Below, in pieces: positions 20,548 through 32,700 of a DNA stretch of 64,000 nucleotides. The position numbers were made by a program, and so were the translations under genes. Location: assembly GCA_025617745.1 (NCBI GenBank), contig CM046863.1, positions 56,557,829-56,621,828 on the forward strand, given 5' to 3'. Below the pieces are notes generated by a model. That model was not told where the DNA came from. It was given only the letters and a program-made list of their open reading frames with translations, and searched no databases. The first letter of the stretch is position 1, and each line of letters starts with the position of its first letter. Source of the stretch: Heliocidaris erythrogramma (Eukaryota; Echinodermata; Echinoidea; Camarodonta; Echinometridae).

Positions 20548-22437
20548 ACGTAGCTTTTTTGTGTACTCCCACTCCCATAAAGACGACAAAAATGCAAAGA
20601 AATATGTTCAGTGGAAGTTGCTTATAGATTTCTGTTCACACTCTCGTAGCAAGGATTTTATTTTGGGAGGGGTGGTCGGATCACGCGCGCAGAGGGGTAA
20701 AGGAGAGGCGTTGGCATCTGTTCAAATCGAGACATGGAGACAGTTGATCTGTTCCATTCAGTAAATACATATAATCAACAAAGCTGGAGACTATGTTCTT
20801 GGTTAGTCTTCTAATGTGATCTCAATACAAAGAGGTAGATTTATGCTCTTTTTTTGATTAGAACTACGGTTGATTCATTTTAAATTAAGTCAAAATTTTA
20901 ACGCTAAAATAGAAGTCTAAAATACACATTTCTGGGTATATGAGAAGGGCCTACATTGAGGTGAGCTTTTTTTAAATATCCTACTATACAACATTCATAG
21001 AATAATATATTTATGGTTTTATCTATTTTCTGTCGATACCATTAGAAATTGTTTTAGGGAAATATAGGGGATTATATCGGGGATTGTGTATAAGAGTACT
21101 ATGAGGAAACAACAATGATAACCACAAACATATTTCCTGAGTAGGCGTACATTTATACATATACGGTCTGATGACTACAAAATATATAGGAGTTTACACA
21201 TTAATGAGACCAATTTTGTAAATATTATTCCACACGTCAGAATATTGCAATCGGTTTTTCGGCTACAATATTCTTAGACAATTCGTAATTATCTAAAAAT
21301 AATATTTCTAAGAACAGGCCTTCAAGGTTTATTTTGCTCGACGAAAGAAATTGCAGAATGAGTATTTTGCTCCTTTCTGCATTGGGGGAGGGGGGGGGGG
21401 GGGGGGTCGGAGTTATTGTTTTCTAATCACCCTCATAGACAAAGGCCTCCATAAACACGCTGATTAAAGTGCTAAGATCTTATACAAAACGCAAAAAGGA
21501 AACTAAAAAAAGAAGATGGATATGGAGGAAAAAAGTAAATCAAGAAGAAGGGAGGAAAGGAAAAGGATAAAGTAAGGATAAAATAAATTCCATAACGCTA
21601 TATAGTGAAAAAATCCCTCTTTGACCTCAGGCAAGAATCAACAATTTGAAGTTATACATGTAGATGCAGATGATGTAGAAAAATATATTGCAATATTGTG
21701 ACGTGTGGAATAATATTTACAAAATTGGTCTCATTATACCTGGCATATGTGTAAACACCTATATATTCGAAATATTTTGCAGTTATCAGAGCGTATATGT
21801 ATAAATGTACGCCTACTCAGGAGATATGCTTGTGGTTATCATAATTGTTTCCTGCTAGCACTCTGATACACAAAACTGTTAACCCGTATATTTCCCTAAA
21901 AAAAATTCTAATTGTACTGACAGAAAATAGATAAAACGATTATATACTCTATGAATGCTGTATAGTAGGATGTTAAAAAGAGCTCATACTCAATATAGGC
22001 CCTTCTCACTCCCCAGAAATGTGTGTTTTAGACTTTTATTTTAGCGTTCAAATTTTGCCTTAATTTAAAATGAATCAAGGTAGATATTATGAAAAAGAAG
22101 AGCGTCTACCAAACATCAGATGACTAAAAAAGAACAGCTTTGTTCATGTATTTGATTGAATCTATTGCATATAGATCAACTGTCTCCATGTCTCGAGTTT
22201 AACAGATGCAAAAGCCTCTCCCTTACCACCCCCCCCCCCCCCCCCCCCTCCCCCCTGAGCCGCAGGGAGCTAGCACGCTCTGCGCGTTCGGTCCGACCAC
22301 CACCACCTCCCAAAATAAGATCCACGCTAGAAGAGTGTAAACAGAAAGCTATAAGCAACTTACACTGAACCTTACACTGAACATATTTCTTTGCCTTTTG
22401 TCGTCTTTATGGAGTGGTAGTACACAAAAGCTACGTT
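20548..22437. mobile_element. 1.9-kb long-palindrome element
   Basis: The left arm (20548-21255) recurs inverted in the right arm (21676-22437). Shared words include CATAAAGACGACAAAA, AGACAGTTGATCT, TAGACTTTTATTTTAGCGTT as complement, ACAGAAAATAGATAAAAC and ACCAATTTTGTAAATATTATTCC as complement. The spacer (about 420 bp) is purine-rich and includes a poly-G run. A truncated copy of the right arm lies at 29405-29632. No transposase seen. Confidence 0.85.
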
Positions 22438-22449
22438 TGAAGGCAGAAG

Positions 22450-22685
22450 TTGGCATGGTCACGTCATGTCACCAATATGAAAAAAGTTGTATTGCATAAT
22501 ATAAAATTACTGTCATTCATCGTGAAATGTGCTACGATCTGTTGTGTTTCTACTAGAAATGGAACAAACCATCCAATAAAATTCACTGTGTCAACAATTT
22601 CAAAGTTTTTTCATAGAGAGTACAAACAGATCAAATGGTGGTTCAATTACTTTGAAGACGAATGATTTAGGGTGCGATCACAGAC

Positions 22686-22727
<42 letters not shown>

Positions 22728-22750
22728 TTGATAGTTCTAGTAGTAACATC
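22450..22750 (+). repeat. Local TAG-tract repeat family unit
   Basis: It carries GTTTCTACTAGAAATGGAAC, CACTGTGTC, TTTTTTCATAGAGAGTAC and a (TAG)12-like tract at 22689-22727. Confidence 0.8.
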
Positions 22751-22912
22751 AGTATCATTAGTACTAATAGGTAAAATATTTATTAGTTACTGTACCATGA
22801 AACATAACAAAAAATATGTTGCCTATACATAAATATGTATATTGTAACATATTTTTTGTTATGTTTCATGGTACAGTAACTAATAAATTTTTACCTATGA
22901 GTACTAATGATA
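22750..22912. mobile_element. Near-perfect hairpin element
   Basis: Arms of about 68 bases pair almost fully: GTATCATTAGTACT..TAGGTAAAA and TTATTAGTTACTGTACCATG are repeated inverted after a ~25-base loop. Inserted next to a TAG tract. Such intact pairing indicates youth. Confidence 0.85.
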
Positions 22913-22929
22913 CAATGTTGACATAATAC

Positions 22930-23540
22930 GAGTATTAAATAAGAGCGTAAAAATGGGGCGATGATACAGAGAGGTTACAGCCTAAAACAAAGTTTGCAAC
23001 CCAGAAATATTGAATTCATAACATTCAAAATAAACAAAGTAGAAACAGGGGTGACTTGCTGAAGAGAGAGAGAGAGAAGGGGTGGGTGGGGTTTTCAGCT
23101 ATCAAGCTATATGTTGGCGTACACATTTAATATTATTTATGTTCTATTATACACATGTAGTACATGGTTCAAATAAGTTCAATACGTTAAATATAGCAAA
23201 TGATTATCTCATTGATTGCACGAGACTGAACTGACATGTAAGTACATTCACAAATAAATGTTCAACTAAGTAGAGTTTGCTTGGTATCGTTGAATTAACA
23301 GATTTCTTGTATGGGCTTTGCACTGCGAATGCCAAGAGAAAGTGAGTTCCAAATGTCTGGATCAGGGTGTCTAATGGATTTCATATAAAAGCCATTGAAG
23401 TTTCAGGATTACTTAAGTGATATTCATGTGATTGCCAAGTATGTTATGCATGGATATCTTTATTCAAACTGACTAATGGTTGGAGGTAGAAAAGCAACCA
23501 ACCGTTATATGAACGGAACATAAACACTGCCTTTTGTATA
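22930..23540. other. Unassigned AT-rich stretch
   Basis: No gene, repeat or motif was recognised apart from a GAGA tract near 23063-23080. Confidence 0.6.
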
Positions 23541-23555
23541 AAGTTTATATCAGTT

Positions 23556-23998
23556 ACTCTCACAGTCAGACCCAACTTCGGAAAACCGAGCACAGGTATA
23601 TACTCCGAAACCGTCGTATGAATATAGAGCCCTGATCGTTCAGTGCGAGGCAGTATGTACAAAGGCATGGGAAAATCTTGCAAAGTCAACCTGCCAGCTA
23701 TATATTCTTAAACATAATGCTGCGTGTCAATTACCTTCAAAACCCGTGAATGATTCGCCATATGAAATGACTTTCAAATGAAAAATTTGAAATAAATATA
23801 TCTGCAGCATTATTTTGGAAAAAAATATTATCAACAGCAGGTCTACATTGCAGGATTCCCCCCCCCCCCCCCCCCCATGCCTTGTGTACACACTGTCTCG
23901 CACTGAATGATGAGGGCTCTATATTCATCTTGCTCTTTACGCCGTTTTCGGAGTATAAACCTGTGCTCGGTTTTCCGAAGTTAGGTCTGACTGTCTGA
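23556..23998. mobile_element. Inverted-repeat element with ~120-bp arms
   Basis: CAGTCAGACC.AACTTCGGAA, AACCGAGCACAGG, TGAATATAGAGCCCT and TTCAGTGCGAG at the left recur inverted at the right. Non-coding, with a poly-C run in the centre-right. Confidence 0.8.
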
Positions 23999-24002
23999 GC
24001 GT

Positions 24003-24195
24003 TTAAAAAATCGCAACTAGAGGGTCCGAATGGTCACGATAACAAGCATTCGTGAAAAATAGAAATTTCTTTTGCAAAAGAAGCACTTCATCGGTAGGCC
24101 TATATACCTGGAGTCTGCCCATAACTATACAATGAGAAATTAAAGAAAGTATCAGGGAATTGTACAACATGTATAAAATATTCAACAGCATACTA
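24003..24195 (-). pseudogene. Fragment of a non-LTR retrotransposon reverse transcriptase
   Basis: The minus-strand translation LYNSLILSLISHCIVMG, then LLLQKK and CYRDHSDPL, resembles the thumb or C-terminal part of animal LINE reverse transcriptases (typical pattern 'LY.sLi.p.l.Yc...WG', 'l...QkkaiR.i', 'y..Ht.PLf'). The Trp of the WG motif is altered, the fragment has no catalytic YxDD block, and it runs into a TAG-family tract. A more decayed copy lies at 30930-31160. Confidence 0.65.
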
Positions 24196-24949
24196 TGCTT
24201 TAGTTTATACAATAAACCAACAATAGTAGTGTTAAGTGTTGAAGTAGTTGTGATGGTGATGGGTGGTGGAGTAGTAGCTGTTGTATACGTGAATAGTAGT
24301 AAATTCATGGCATATGTGACCAGGCACCACAAAACCACCAACAAATCGCCAGATATGAATATTTAGTTAAGGTATGATTCTGAAAGAGCAGATTCTCAGC
24401 TTTAAAATGATATATAATTCATTAGCATTGGATGTTCCTATGCACAGTCCCTCATAATGTTACTTCTGAGAAATAAGGGTTTAAAGTTTGCAGTCTATTA
24501 AAGCACTCTGACTTGCAATGTTGTTGTGCTAAGGTGACAAAAGGAGAATTAGAACTCTATTAAAATTTCTATGAAGAGATTATTAGATTGTCCTAAAACT
24601 TGGCATACTAATTAGTCATATCCTGTTCATCATAGTGCACAAGTGTCAATGCAAGAACTTACGCTGTTTAGAATTTATGGGAGATCAAATTGAGACAAGT
24701 ATTCAGGGTCGTAAAAAAGAAAAATAATACAAAATCCAGAGAAGACACACATTAATTAATTAACATTAAGCCTAATAAAAAACTGTCAAAAATACCACTA
24801 CTTTTTGGTGCCTCCAAATATTTAGATTCCTTAGAAAAAAAGTATACTTATTTCAGGAAATACCCAAAACTAAAATTTGACCAAGCCAACCAAAAACACA
24901 TTGATGGAGCTGTAACTGAAAATCACACAGTGGGACTTTTTGGTGGTTT

Positions 24950-27170
24950 TGTGGTGCTTGGTAACATATTTAATTCATGTTGCATTTCCTTCCCAAAGTA
25001 AAAAACATGTTTACTTATTAAAGCACGTCATTAAGATTAAAGGCCAATGCGGATAAAAACAATTCACGGTCGGTTTATCACAAGACATTAGCCTTTTGTT
25101 GGGTTTCTACCAGAAGCGGGACAAATCTTTCAGTAATGTCACTGTGATTTAATTTACACTCTTTTTTTTTAATAGAAGGTCTTCAAGACATCAAAAGTTG
25201 GTTTAATTTCTCGGAGCCTAAATGTTTGTGGCTCTGAATATATGATGAGTACTAACTGCGGTAGAAGTATTCCTACATATGATTTTAGTAACAGTAGTGT
25301 AATAGTAATAACAGAGTAAAGAAGCTGCACGTTGAATCCATGTTGTATTTTGTTCCAATGGCAATGCTTGCTTCAAACAAAATAATGTTGACATATTATT
25401 ACACGTCATCAAGCCAAAAACTAATCTTTCTTAAGAAAACATTTCGTTCGCTCATGAAATATGCTACCTTTTTTTCCAGAGGAGGAACAAACCCTCCAGT
25501 AATATCCCTGTGTCGAAAATTGCGAATTTTCATTAAAGAGAGTACCAAGAGATTACAAGTTGATTTAATTATTTTGAGTATGAACGATTTCGGGTACGAT
25601 TACAGTCGAAATAGTAGTAGTAGTAGTAGTAGTAGAAGTAGTTTTGTTGATATCATTTTTTTATTCAAGAAAATTAGAATACAATACAAGAGGTAAATAA
25701 CATTATCTGTCCAACAAGGTTTGACAAAGAAAAGGAAAGCATTTGACAGAGTATTAAAATAAACATCATAGTGAGAAAGTTGCAATTGTACCAGGTACGT
25801 CACTTATAAAGGCGGATGGCATGTTTGCATGATTTGTACCACATAAATATTTATAGTAGTATTAGTAGTATAGTAGTAGTAGAAGTAGTAGCCGTATTAG
25901 TAGTAGTGGCGGTAGTATTAGTATAGTTATTGGATAGAAGTTCGATAGCAGGAAATACATGGCATGTTTTATCCCTGTTGTATTCTCTTCTCAATTTCAA
26001 ATACTAGTACATGTGTAATGATTAAAACACCCCATCCGGTTTAAGGTTAACACGGATAAAAGCAATTCACGGTTGCTTTATCGTAAGATATGTTGCCTTT
26101 TGTTGGGTTTCTACCATGCAGAAGGGGAACAAACCATCGCATGATATTACTGTGGTTTTGGTGTAAGCTTTTGTGAGCATGCATGGTTAGTGTAAGAGGT
26201 TTACATGTTATTTGTCGGAAATATATAGTATACACTTCAGTGGGTCTGCTGAAATACATTGGACTGCACATTATTTGATTAATAGTACGGTGATTGACTT
26301 TAAGCTTCTACCAGGCAGTGAGTCAATTACGACTAAATGAACATCAATTTTGTTCATAATCTGTCCTCGTCATCGTCGTCATCGTAGTAGTAAAAGTAGT
26401 AGTAGAAGTAGTAAATGTAGTAGAAGTAGAAATAATAGTAGTAGTAGTAGAAGTAGTTTCAACAGAAGTTGTTGTTGCTGCAGTAGTAGTAGTAGTAGTA
26501 GTATAGTAATAGTAGGAGTAGCAATAGTGTAACAGTAGTATATTATACATGCAAGTACTACTAGTAGCAGTATAAGTCTAAGGTGGTGGGTGGTTGTTGT
26601 AGTAGAATTGTTATTATATAAAAGGTTGGATAGTCGGCTATACATGGCATGTTGAATCCATGCTGTATTTCCTTCCCAACGTCAAATACATTTTTACTGA
26701 TTTAAGCACGTCATCAAGGTTAAATGTTAACGCGGGTAAAAGTCAATGCGCGGTCACTTTGACATGAAATATGCTATCTTTAATTGGTTTCTATCAGAAG
26801 AGGAACAGACCATCTAATAATATCACTGTGTCGAAAGATACACAGATTTATATAGAGAATACCAAGAGATCAAAGGTATGTTCACCTCCTTTGAGCGTAA
26901 ATGACCTTGGTTACAAATATAGGAGAAGTATTAAGTTTGAATATGGTTATTGTTTGAGCTGTCACGAGTTTGTTATTTTATTTAGTAGTCCTAGTCATTG
27001 TTTTCGTAGTAGTAGTAGATGCAGTAGTACAAGAAGTAGAAACAGCAGAAGTTGTAGAAATAAAAGTAGAAGTAGTAGTAGTAGAATTAGTTTCAATAGA
27101 AGTTGTAGTCGTAGTAGTAGTAGTAGTAGAATTACTTGTAGTAGGAGTTGTTGCTGTTATAGTAGAAGTA

Positions 27171-27203
<33 letters not shown>

Positions 27204-27491
27204 GTTGTAGTAGCTGTAGCTGTAGTAGTAGTAGTAGTAGTAGTAGTAGTTGTAGTAGCTGTAGCTGTAATAATTTTTATTCCAATGCTCACACCAACCA
27301 TATACATTCACACATCATTACACGTCATCTATGTAAAATGTTACTAGAAACATCCTTCTTCTTCTATAAGGGTTTTTTAATTTCTTTTCACCAGAAATGG
27401 AACAAACCATCCATTGATTTCACTGTGTCGAAAAGTTCTTTTTTTCATAGAGGGTACTGAAAGATCAACAGCTGGTTAAATTACTTTGAAC

Positions 27492-27528
<37 letters not shown>

Positions 27529-27925
27529 ATATTAGTAGTAGTAGTAGTAGTAGAAGTAGTAATATTAATAGTAGAAGTACTACTAGTAGCATCATAAGTC
27601 TAAGGTGGTGGGTGGTTGTTGTTGTAGTTGTATTGCTTTTATATAGAAGTTGAATAGTCGGAAATACATGGCATGTTTAATCCATGATGCAGTTCCTTCC
27701 CAACGTCAAATACATGTTTACTGATTAAAGCATGTCATCAAGGTTAAAGGTTAACGTGGATAAAAGACGATTCACGGTTACTTTGTCATGAAATATGTTA
27801 ACTTTTGTTGAGTTTCTACCAGAAGAGGAACAAACCATCTAATAACATGTGTCGGAAATTACACAGTTTTTCATAGAGTACCAAGAGATCAAAAGTTGGT
27901 TCAACTACTTTGACGTAAATGATCT
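24950..27925 (+). repeat. Local TAG-tract repeat family, about six units in tandem
   Basis: Successive units repeat CATGTTGAATCCATG, CTGTATTTCCTTCCCAACGT, AAAGCACGTCATCAAGGTTA, CGCGGATAAAAG, TTTCTACCAGAAGAGGAAC and GAGTACCAAGAGATCAAAAG, with (TAG)n tracts at 25613-25640, 25855-25925, 26386-26530, 27007-27270 and 27492-27580. Units differ in length and order, so this is a disordered tandem or nested family rather than a clean satellite. Confidence 0.85.
25199..26663 (+). repeat. Left arm of a 1.47-kb inverted duplication
   Basis: This block recurs nearly identically on the opposite strand at 43432-44908. The left border is about GTTTAATTTCTCGGAGCC and the right border about GGCATGTTGAATCCAT. 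Differences are a few substitutions and the length of a TAG tract. Confidence 0.9.
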
Positions 27926-28044
27926 TATGTGTTAAGCCTATGGGAGTTAGAAAGTCCTCGGGTTAAGGACATTTTGAATTACATGAAATAGAACACTGAA
28001 TACAACATAAAATGAAATATAAACTAGAATTGATGCATGAATTG

Positions 28045-28315
28045 CGGGATAACCTCGCTAGTCATAAGGACTGCTATTCATAGGACCACTTATTCATAAG
28101 GATTGCTATCCGTAACGCCTGACTAAATGAATAGCGGTTTTGTATGAATAGCGGTCCTTCTACTAAGCGGGCAAACCACAGACAAATTACCTCGCTATTC
28201 TTAAGGACTTCCGTTCAAAAAGATCACCATTCATAACTATTCATAAGGACCGCTATTCATAACGCGTGTTAAATGAATAGCAGTTTTCTATGAATAGCGA
28301 GTGGACCCCTGAATT
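28045..28315. repeat. Palindromic minisatellite, two ~135-bp units
   Basis: It is built from CGCTATTCATAAGGAC words and their complement GAATAGCGGTCC, as ACCTCGCTA(G/T)TC..GGAC..AAATGAATAGC.GTTTT..ATGAATAGCG twice. Each unit can fold on itself. Confidence 0.8.
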
Positions 28316-28359
28316 TCCTGCAGTGAGGAAAAAAGCAAAATCAAGAAATTTTAGACAGC

Positions 28360-29040
28360 GGGTCAAGAGGCATGGATGGTATCTTCAAAATTAACAATTT
28401 TGTCACCAAAAAATGAACAAAATGCCTCTGCAGGAACAAACACCACTTTTCCTGATGATAAGCCATACCCTAGGATTATTTACCCCATTACTGCCGACAT
28501 TGAGTCCTCCAACCCATACGTATGGAAGTGCCACTGGGACAACTACCCGTAAGGACATAAATGTTCTGTTAGTGGTTATAAACCATCTATCCTTCGGGGT
28601 GTGCCCTTTTGGGTGATTGTTCTCTGTGGATGCTGTCCTACACGTAAATTGTATTGGGGTAATTGTCCAAGCTAGGGGTTACTTCTTGTAGGGAAACTGT
28701 TCTGGGGTGCATAGTTAAGTACACAGACGGCTCTTCATGGGAAATAGTGTTCCCTTTTTTTTCAACATGGATGCCTAAGTAAAATCCAACGCTAAAAACC
28801 CCAAAAACGAACGATGCCATCGACTGATTTTGCATAAACAGTGCCCAAATTTTATGTTTAGTGGCCCGCCATTGTCTTTATGCATTTCAGAGCCAACCTT
28901 GGAGTTAGAAACATTCGTTTGGTGTTGAAAACCAACTATAGACAGTTAAAATGAAATATGTATAATGGTTAAGTCCCACCAAAGACCACATGGTCCTGGT
29001 ATTTGTTCTAAAAGGGCCCAAAGGACCAGCTACTCACTAG
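28360..29040. other. Unassigned stretch with GGTAATTGTCC-type words
   Basis: No gene recognised. GGGGTAATTGTCC near 28658 and related words resemble 37470-37690, so both may be diverged copies of one dispersed repeat. Confidence 0.4.
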
Positions 29041-29049
29041 AGTCGAAAA

Positions 29050-29632
29050 GGGTGCTTTAAATACCTTTCTCAAGTTAATAGAAGCTCAGTAAATGGCTAC
29101 TTTAATATCAAAATGCAACGATACATTGTGGATATGATAACATGTTGGCCAAATGTCTGAAAGGTACTCAATTTTTTTATTTTAGAGTGCCAAATAATGT
29201 AACACATGTGATTATATAGCATAAAACTATAGTGGCATGACATATTTTCTTTCTAAAGATATTTGAAAATATCCCTGAATCCCTGAATATATTGATTGCC
29301 GCCCAATTGAAAATGCATTAAAAATCATATATATCACTGACTTCCATATGGAAACATATATTCTACGTGGTATGCAAATGTTATTGGTGATAGTCATGCA
29401 TGATAATTTTAATAATTTCTAATGGTACTAACAGAAAAGCGATAAAACGATATCCTCTATGAATGCTGTATAGTAGGATGTTAAAAAGAGCTTACACTCA
29501 ATATAGGCCCTTCTCACTCCCCAGAAATGTGTGTTTTAGACTTTTAGTTTAGCGTTCAAATTTACGTTAATTTAAAATGAATCAAGGTAGATACAATGAA
29601 AAGGAAGAGCGTAAAACTACCAAACATCAGGG
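29050..29632 (+). repeat. Uninterrupted copy of the host element plus truncated palindrome arm
   Basis: 29050-29400 matches 13394-13744 joined to 20299-20345, giving the empty site of the 6.55-kb element. 29405-29632 matches the right arm 21905-22125 (CTATGAATGCTGTATAGTAG, CCCAGAAATGTGTGTTTTAG). Confidence 0.9.
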
Positions 29633-29867
29633 CCCATATTCCTAAAACCCTACTAAGCTAGTTACCAACTAGGCCCTAGTTGGCACCTAAAAACCCCTAG
29701 TTGCCAACTATGTAGCTCAGCTGGTTGGTAACTAGCCATTGTTTGCCTTCTGTTGGAGTCAGCGTGGGTGGAATGAATAGAGAGTACATGGCTTTTGTAA
29801 GGTTACTTTACATAATTATTTGTGCAGCACTGACAGTCTTTTATGTCTAGTTTGCAACTACCAAGTT

Positions 29868-30505
29868 GCCAACTAAATTAATATTCATGAAACCTTACAA
29901 AGAATCTTGCCAATAAGTGAGTTCGTAATTAGGATTTACGCATGAGCAGATAAAGGTCATTTGAGATAAAGTGGCAAAACTGGCATGTTCGTTTAAAATT
30001 CACTGAGATAAGCGTCGACTGTGATGTAATGATTATTCATATATTCATTTAATTATACTTTTCATTAAATCCAATGAAAAGCAACAGAGTGTTCATTGAT
30101 GGTTGGTATTTTACAGTCTGCCAAATGATAGTCAACTTGCAAACAATGCGCTTTCCCAAGTGTTAGTGACTAGTGCTAATCTAGTCACCTGGTCTACGAT
30201 GTCTTTCTTTCATAGAGTTTGAATTTTGTAGGTTGCTATGTCGGGCAAGCTTACTTATTATTTTTCTTTGAAAAGATGCCTATCCTAATGGAAAAAGGGG
30301 AAAGGTCGTTTGCGAAAAGTTGCTCATGGGCCAATTACGAACTCGCTTATTAGTATCAAACTAGGGAAGGATTTAGTTGCCAACAAGAGAATAGACCGCT
30401 TCGGTAATGTATACACATTTGATATATACCTATAAACAAAGGTTGTTCTTGACAACCTGAAAGCTTGCCGGAAGCTTGTCGGACATAGCAACAAATAATG
30501 TATGC
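29868..30505. mobile_element. Inverted-repeat element
   Basis: GTTGCCAACTAAAT and AGTGAGTTCGTAATT at the left recur inverted near 30335-30385. CTATGTCGGGCAAGCTT near 30237 pairs with its complement near 30460-30490. Non-coding. Confidence 0.65.
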
Positions 30506-30889
30506 AAACTGGATTCCGAGCATTGAGGCACATTTATAAAAATCAGGTTAATGGAATAGCTCGTCACTAGGTGCTCAGAGAATATATGTGCAACATTTGA
30601 ATACATTACAGAAGCCGTCTATTGACTTCTGTGTTCTTGTGTAGAATAGACTTGGTGCATGGAAGGGGAAAATGTGTAGAATGTATACTCTGCCAGGCCA
30701 ATTTCCATAGATCCCGCGTTTTATTTACCAAACTATTAACAGTCACTGATCGATGCCTTTTACTTAAATGGTTTTAATAAATGATTTAGTAATCCCACAT
30801 GGCTGTAGTCAAACTTGGTCTTCCCCTACATTTTTCCTTATTTTCTATCAAATTGTAAAAAAAGAAAATTGTAATTTTCATCACAGTGA

Positions 30890-31160
30890 TGTTATTGTAT
30901 GGTTTGTTCTGCTTCTGGTAGAAATCCAACAAAAGACGCGAAAGCACTGACGTTTTAGCACCCTTTTAAGCCAGAATGTAGTTCGACGCCCTGGCGGCTT
31001 TTCTGTTATTTTGCATAACAAGCACTTCATCAGTAGGCCTATATACATGGAGTCTGCCCATAAGTTATAACAATAAGAAATATAAGAAAGTATCAGGGCA
31101 TTGCACAGCATTTATAAAATATTCAACGTCATACAATGCTTTATTTTATGCAATAAACCA
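30890..31160 (-). pseudogene. Decayed copy of the reverse-transcriptase fragment region
   Basis: 30,990-31,160 matches 24082-24215: AAGCACTTCATC.GTAGGCC, GGAGTCTGCCCATAA, AAAGTATCAGGG and ATACAATAAACCAACA-like words. The minus-strand frame keeps only scraps such as LILSYISYCYNLWA. Confidence 0.6.
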
Positions 31161-31212
31161 ACAGTAGCAGTGTTAGTTGTGGAAGGAGTTGTGATAGTGG
31201 TAGTAGTATTGC

Positions 31213-31890
31213 TGTGGTATAGTTGGATAGTACATGTAGTACATGGCATGTTAAATCCATGTAGCATAGTTGGATAGTACTACATGGCGTGTTAAATCCA
31301 TGTAGCATAGTTGGATAGTACATGTAGTAAATACATGGCATGTTAAATCCATGTAGCATAGTTTGATAGTACATGTAGTAAATATATGGCATGTTAAATC
31401 CATGTAGCACAGTTTGATAGTACATGTAGTAAATACATGGCATGTTAAATCCATGTAGCATAGTTGGATAGTACATGTAGTAAATACACGGCATTTTAAA
31501 ATCCATGTAGCATAGTTGGATAGTTCATGTAGTAAATACTGACATGGCATGTTTAAATTCATGCACCATAGTTGGATAGTACATGTAGTAAATATTGACA
31601 TGGCATGTTTAAATCCATGTAGCATAGTTGGATAGTACATGTAATAAATACATGGCATGTTAAATCCATGTAGTATAGTTGGATAGTACATGCAGTAAAA
31701 ACATGGCATGTTATCCATGTAGCATAGTTGGATAGTACATGTAGTAAATACATGGCATGTTAAATCCATGTAGCATAGTTGGATAATACATGTAGTAAAT
31801 ACATGGCATGTTAAATCCATGTAGCATAGTTGGAGTGTACATGTAGTAAATACATGGCATGTTAAATTCATGTAGCATAGTTGCATAGGG
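31213..31890. repeat. 51-bp satellite, about 13 copies
   Basis: The unit contains TAGCATAGTTGGATAGTACA, TGTAGTAAATACATGGCATG and TTAAATCCATG. Spacing is 51 where clean (for example 31354 to 31405). As 51 is a multiple of three, the minus strand stays open for over 200 codons with a 17-residue repeat, but there is no start context or other coding sign. The unit derives from the TAG family segment GGTTGGATAGTC..ACATGGCATGTTGAATCC. Confidence 0.92.
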
Positions 31891-31904
31891 GGAGGGGGAA
31901 CGGG

Positions 31905-32600
31905 GGGCACAGTGCCCCCTACTTTTTCAAGTATCCCAAATGTGCCCCTTTCCACTGCTGATATGTGCCCCCTTTTCTTCGCATAGTGCCCTTTTCCTTT
32001 CCAATAAGTGCCCTTTTACCTTCTGATCAGTGCCCCCTTTAACCTCAGACATTACTGCCCCTTATGAAATTGCCCCTTTTTCGTCTAATTAGTGCCCATT
32101 TCCCGTTCTAATAGTGCAATTTTTCCTCCTGATAAGTGCCCTTTTCACTTCTGATAGGTGCCCCCTTTTCTTCGTATAACTGCGCCCCTTCTTCTTTCTC
32201 ATAAATGCCAATTTCACCTTCTGATAAGTGCCCCCTTTAACTTCAGACATTACTGCCCCTTTTGAAATCTGTGCCTTGGTTTTTTTCGTCTGATTAGTGC
32301 CCATTTTTCGTTCTAATAGTACAAGTTCCCCTTCTTATAAGTGCCCTATTTCACCTTTGATGAGTGACCGTTTTCTTCGTATGACTGCCCCTTCCTCTTC
32401 CTAATAAGTGCCGTTTTCGCCTTCTGATAAGTGCCCCTTTTAAACTCAGATAAGTGTCCCCTTTGAAATCTGACAAGTGTCCCTGTTTTCCTCTGATTAG
32501 TGCAATTTTTCCTTATGATAAATGCCTCTTTTTAAGTGCCCCTTTTACTTCTGATCAGTGGCCCTTTTTATTTTTAATAGTATTATTTTCCCTTTTAATA
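31905..32600. repeat. 22-bp minisatellite (AAGTGCCCCTTTT type)
   Basis: AGTGCC recurs at 31985, 32007 and 32029, and further copies of TGATAAGTGCCCCTTTT-like units follow with drift. It directly adjoins the 51-bp satellite. Its border reads as a run of GGGGGGA/GGGGGG. Confidence 0.88.
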
Positions 32601-32700
32601 ACTGCCCTATATAGCCTACCTATATATTTATATTTATTTTTAATAGTATTATTTTCCCTTTTAATAACTGCCCTATATAGCCTACCTATATATATATTTA
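32568..32700. repeat. Direct repeat of ~64 bp
   Basis: TTTTTAATAGTATTATTTTC, then AATAACTGCCCTATATAGCC and TACCTATATAT, occurs twice in a row. Confidence 0.85.

Noticed and set aside
31251-31955. A 234-codon minus-strand frame with a 17-residue repeat
   Set aside because: The 51-bp satellite unit is a multiple of three, which keeps a frame open by chance. No splice sites or start context are present, and the unit is a fragment of a non-coding repeat.
31213-32600. CRISPR-like appearance of regular short repeats
   Set aside because: Units are contiguous tandem repeats without unique spacers, and the DNA is animal-like with spliced exons.
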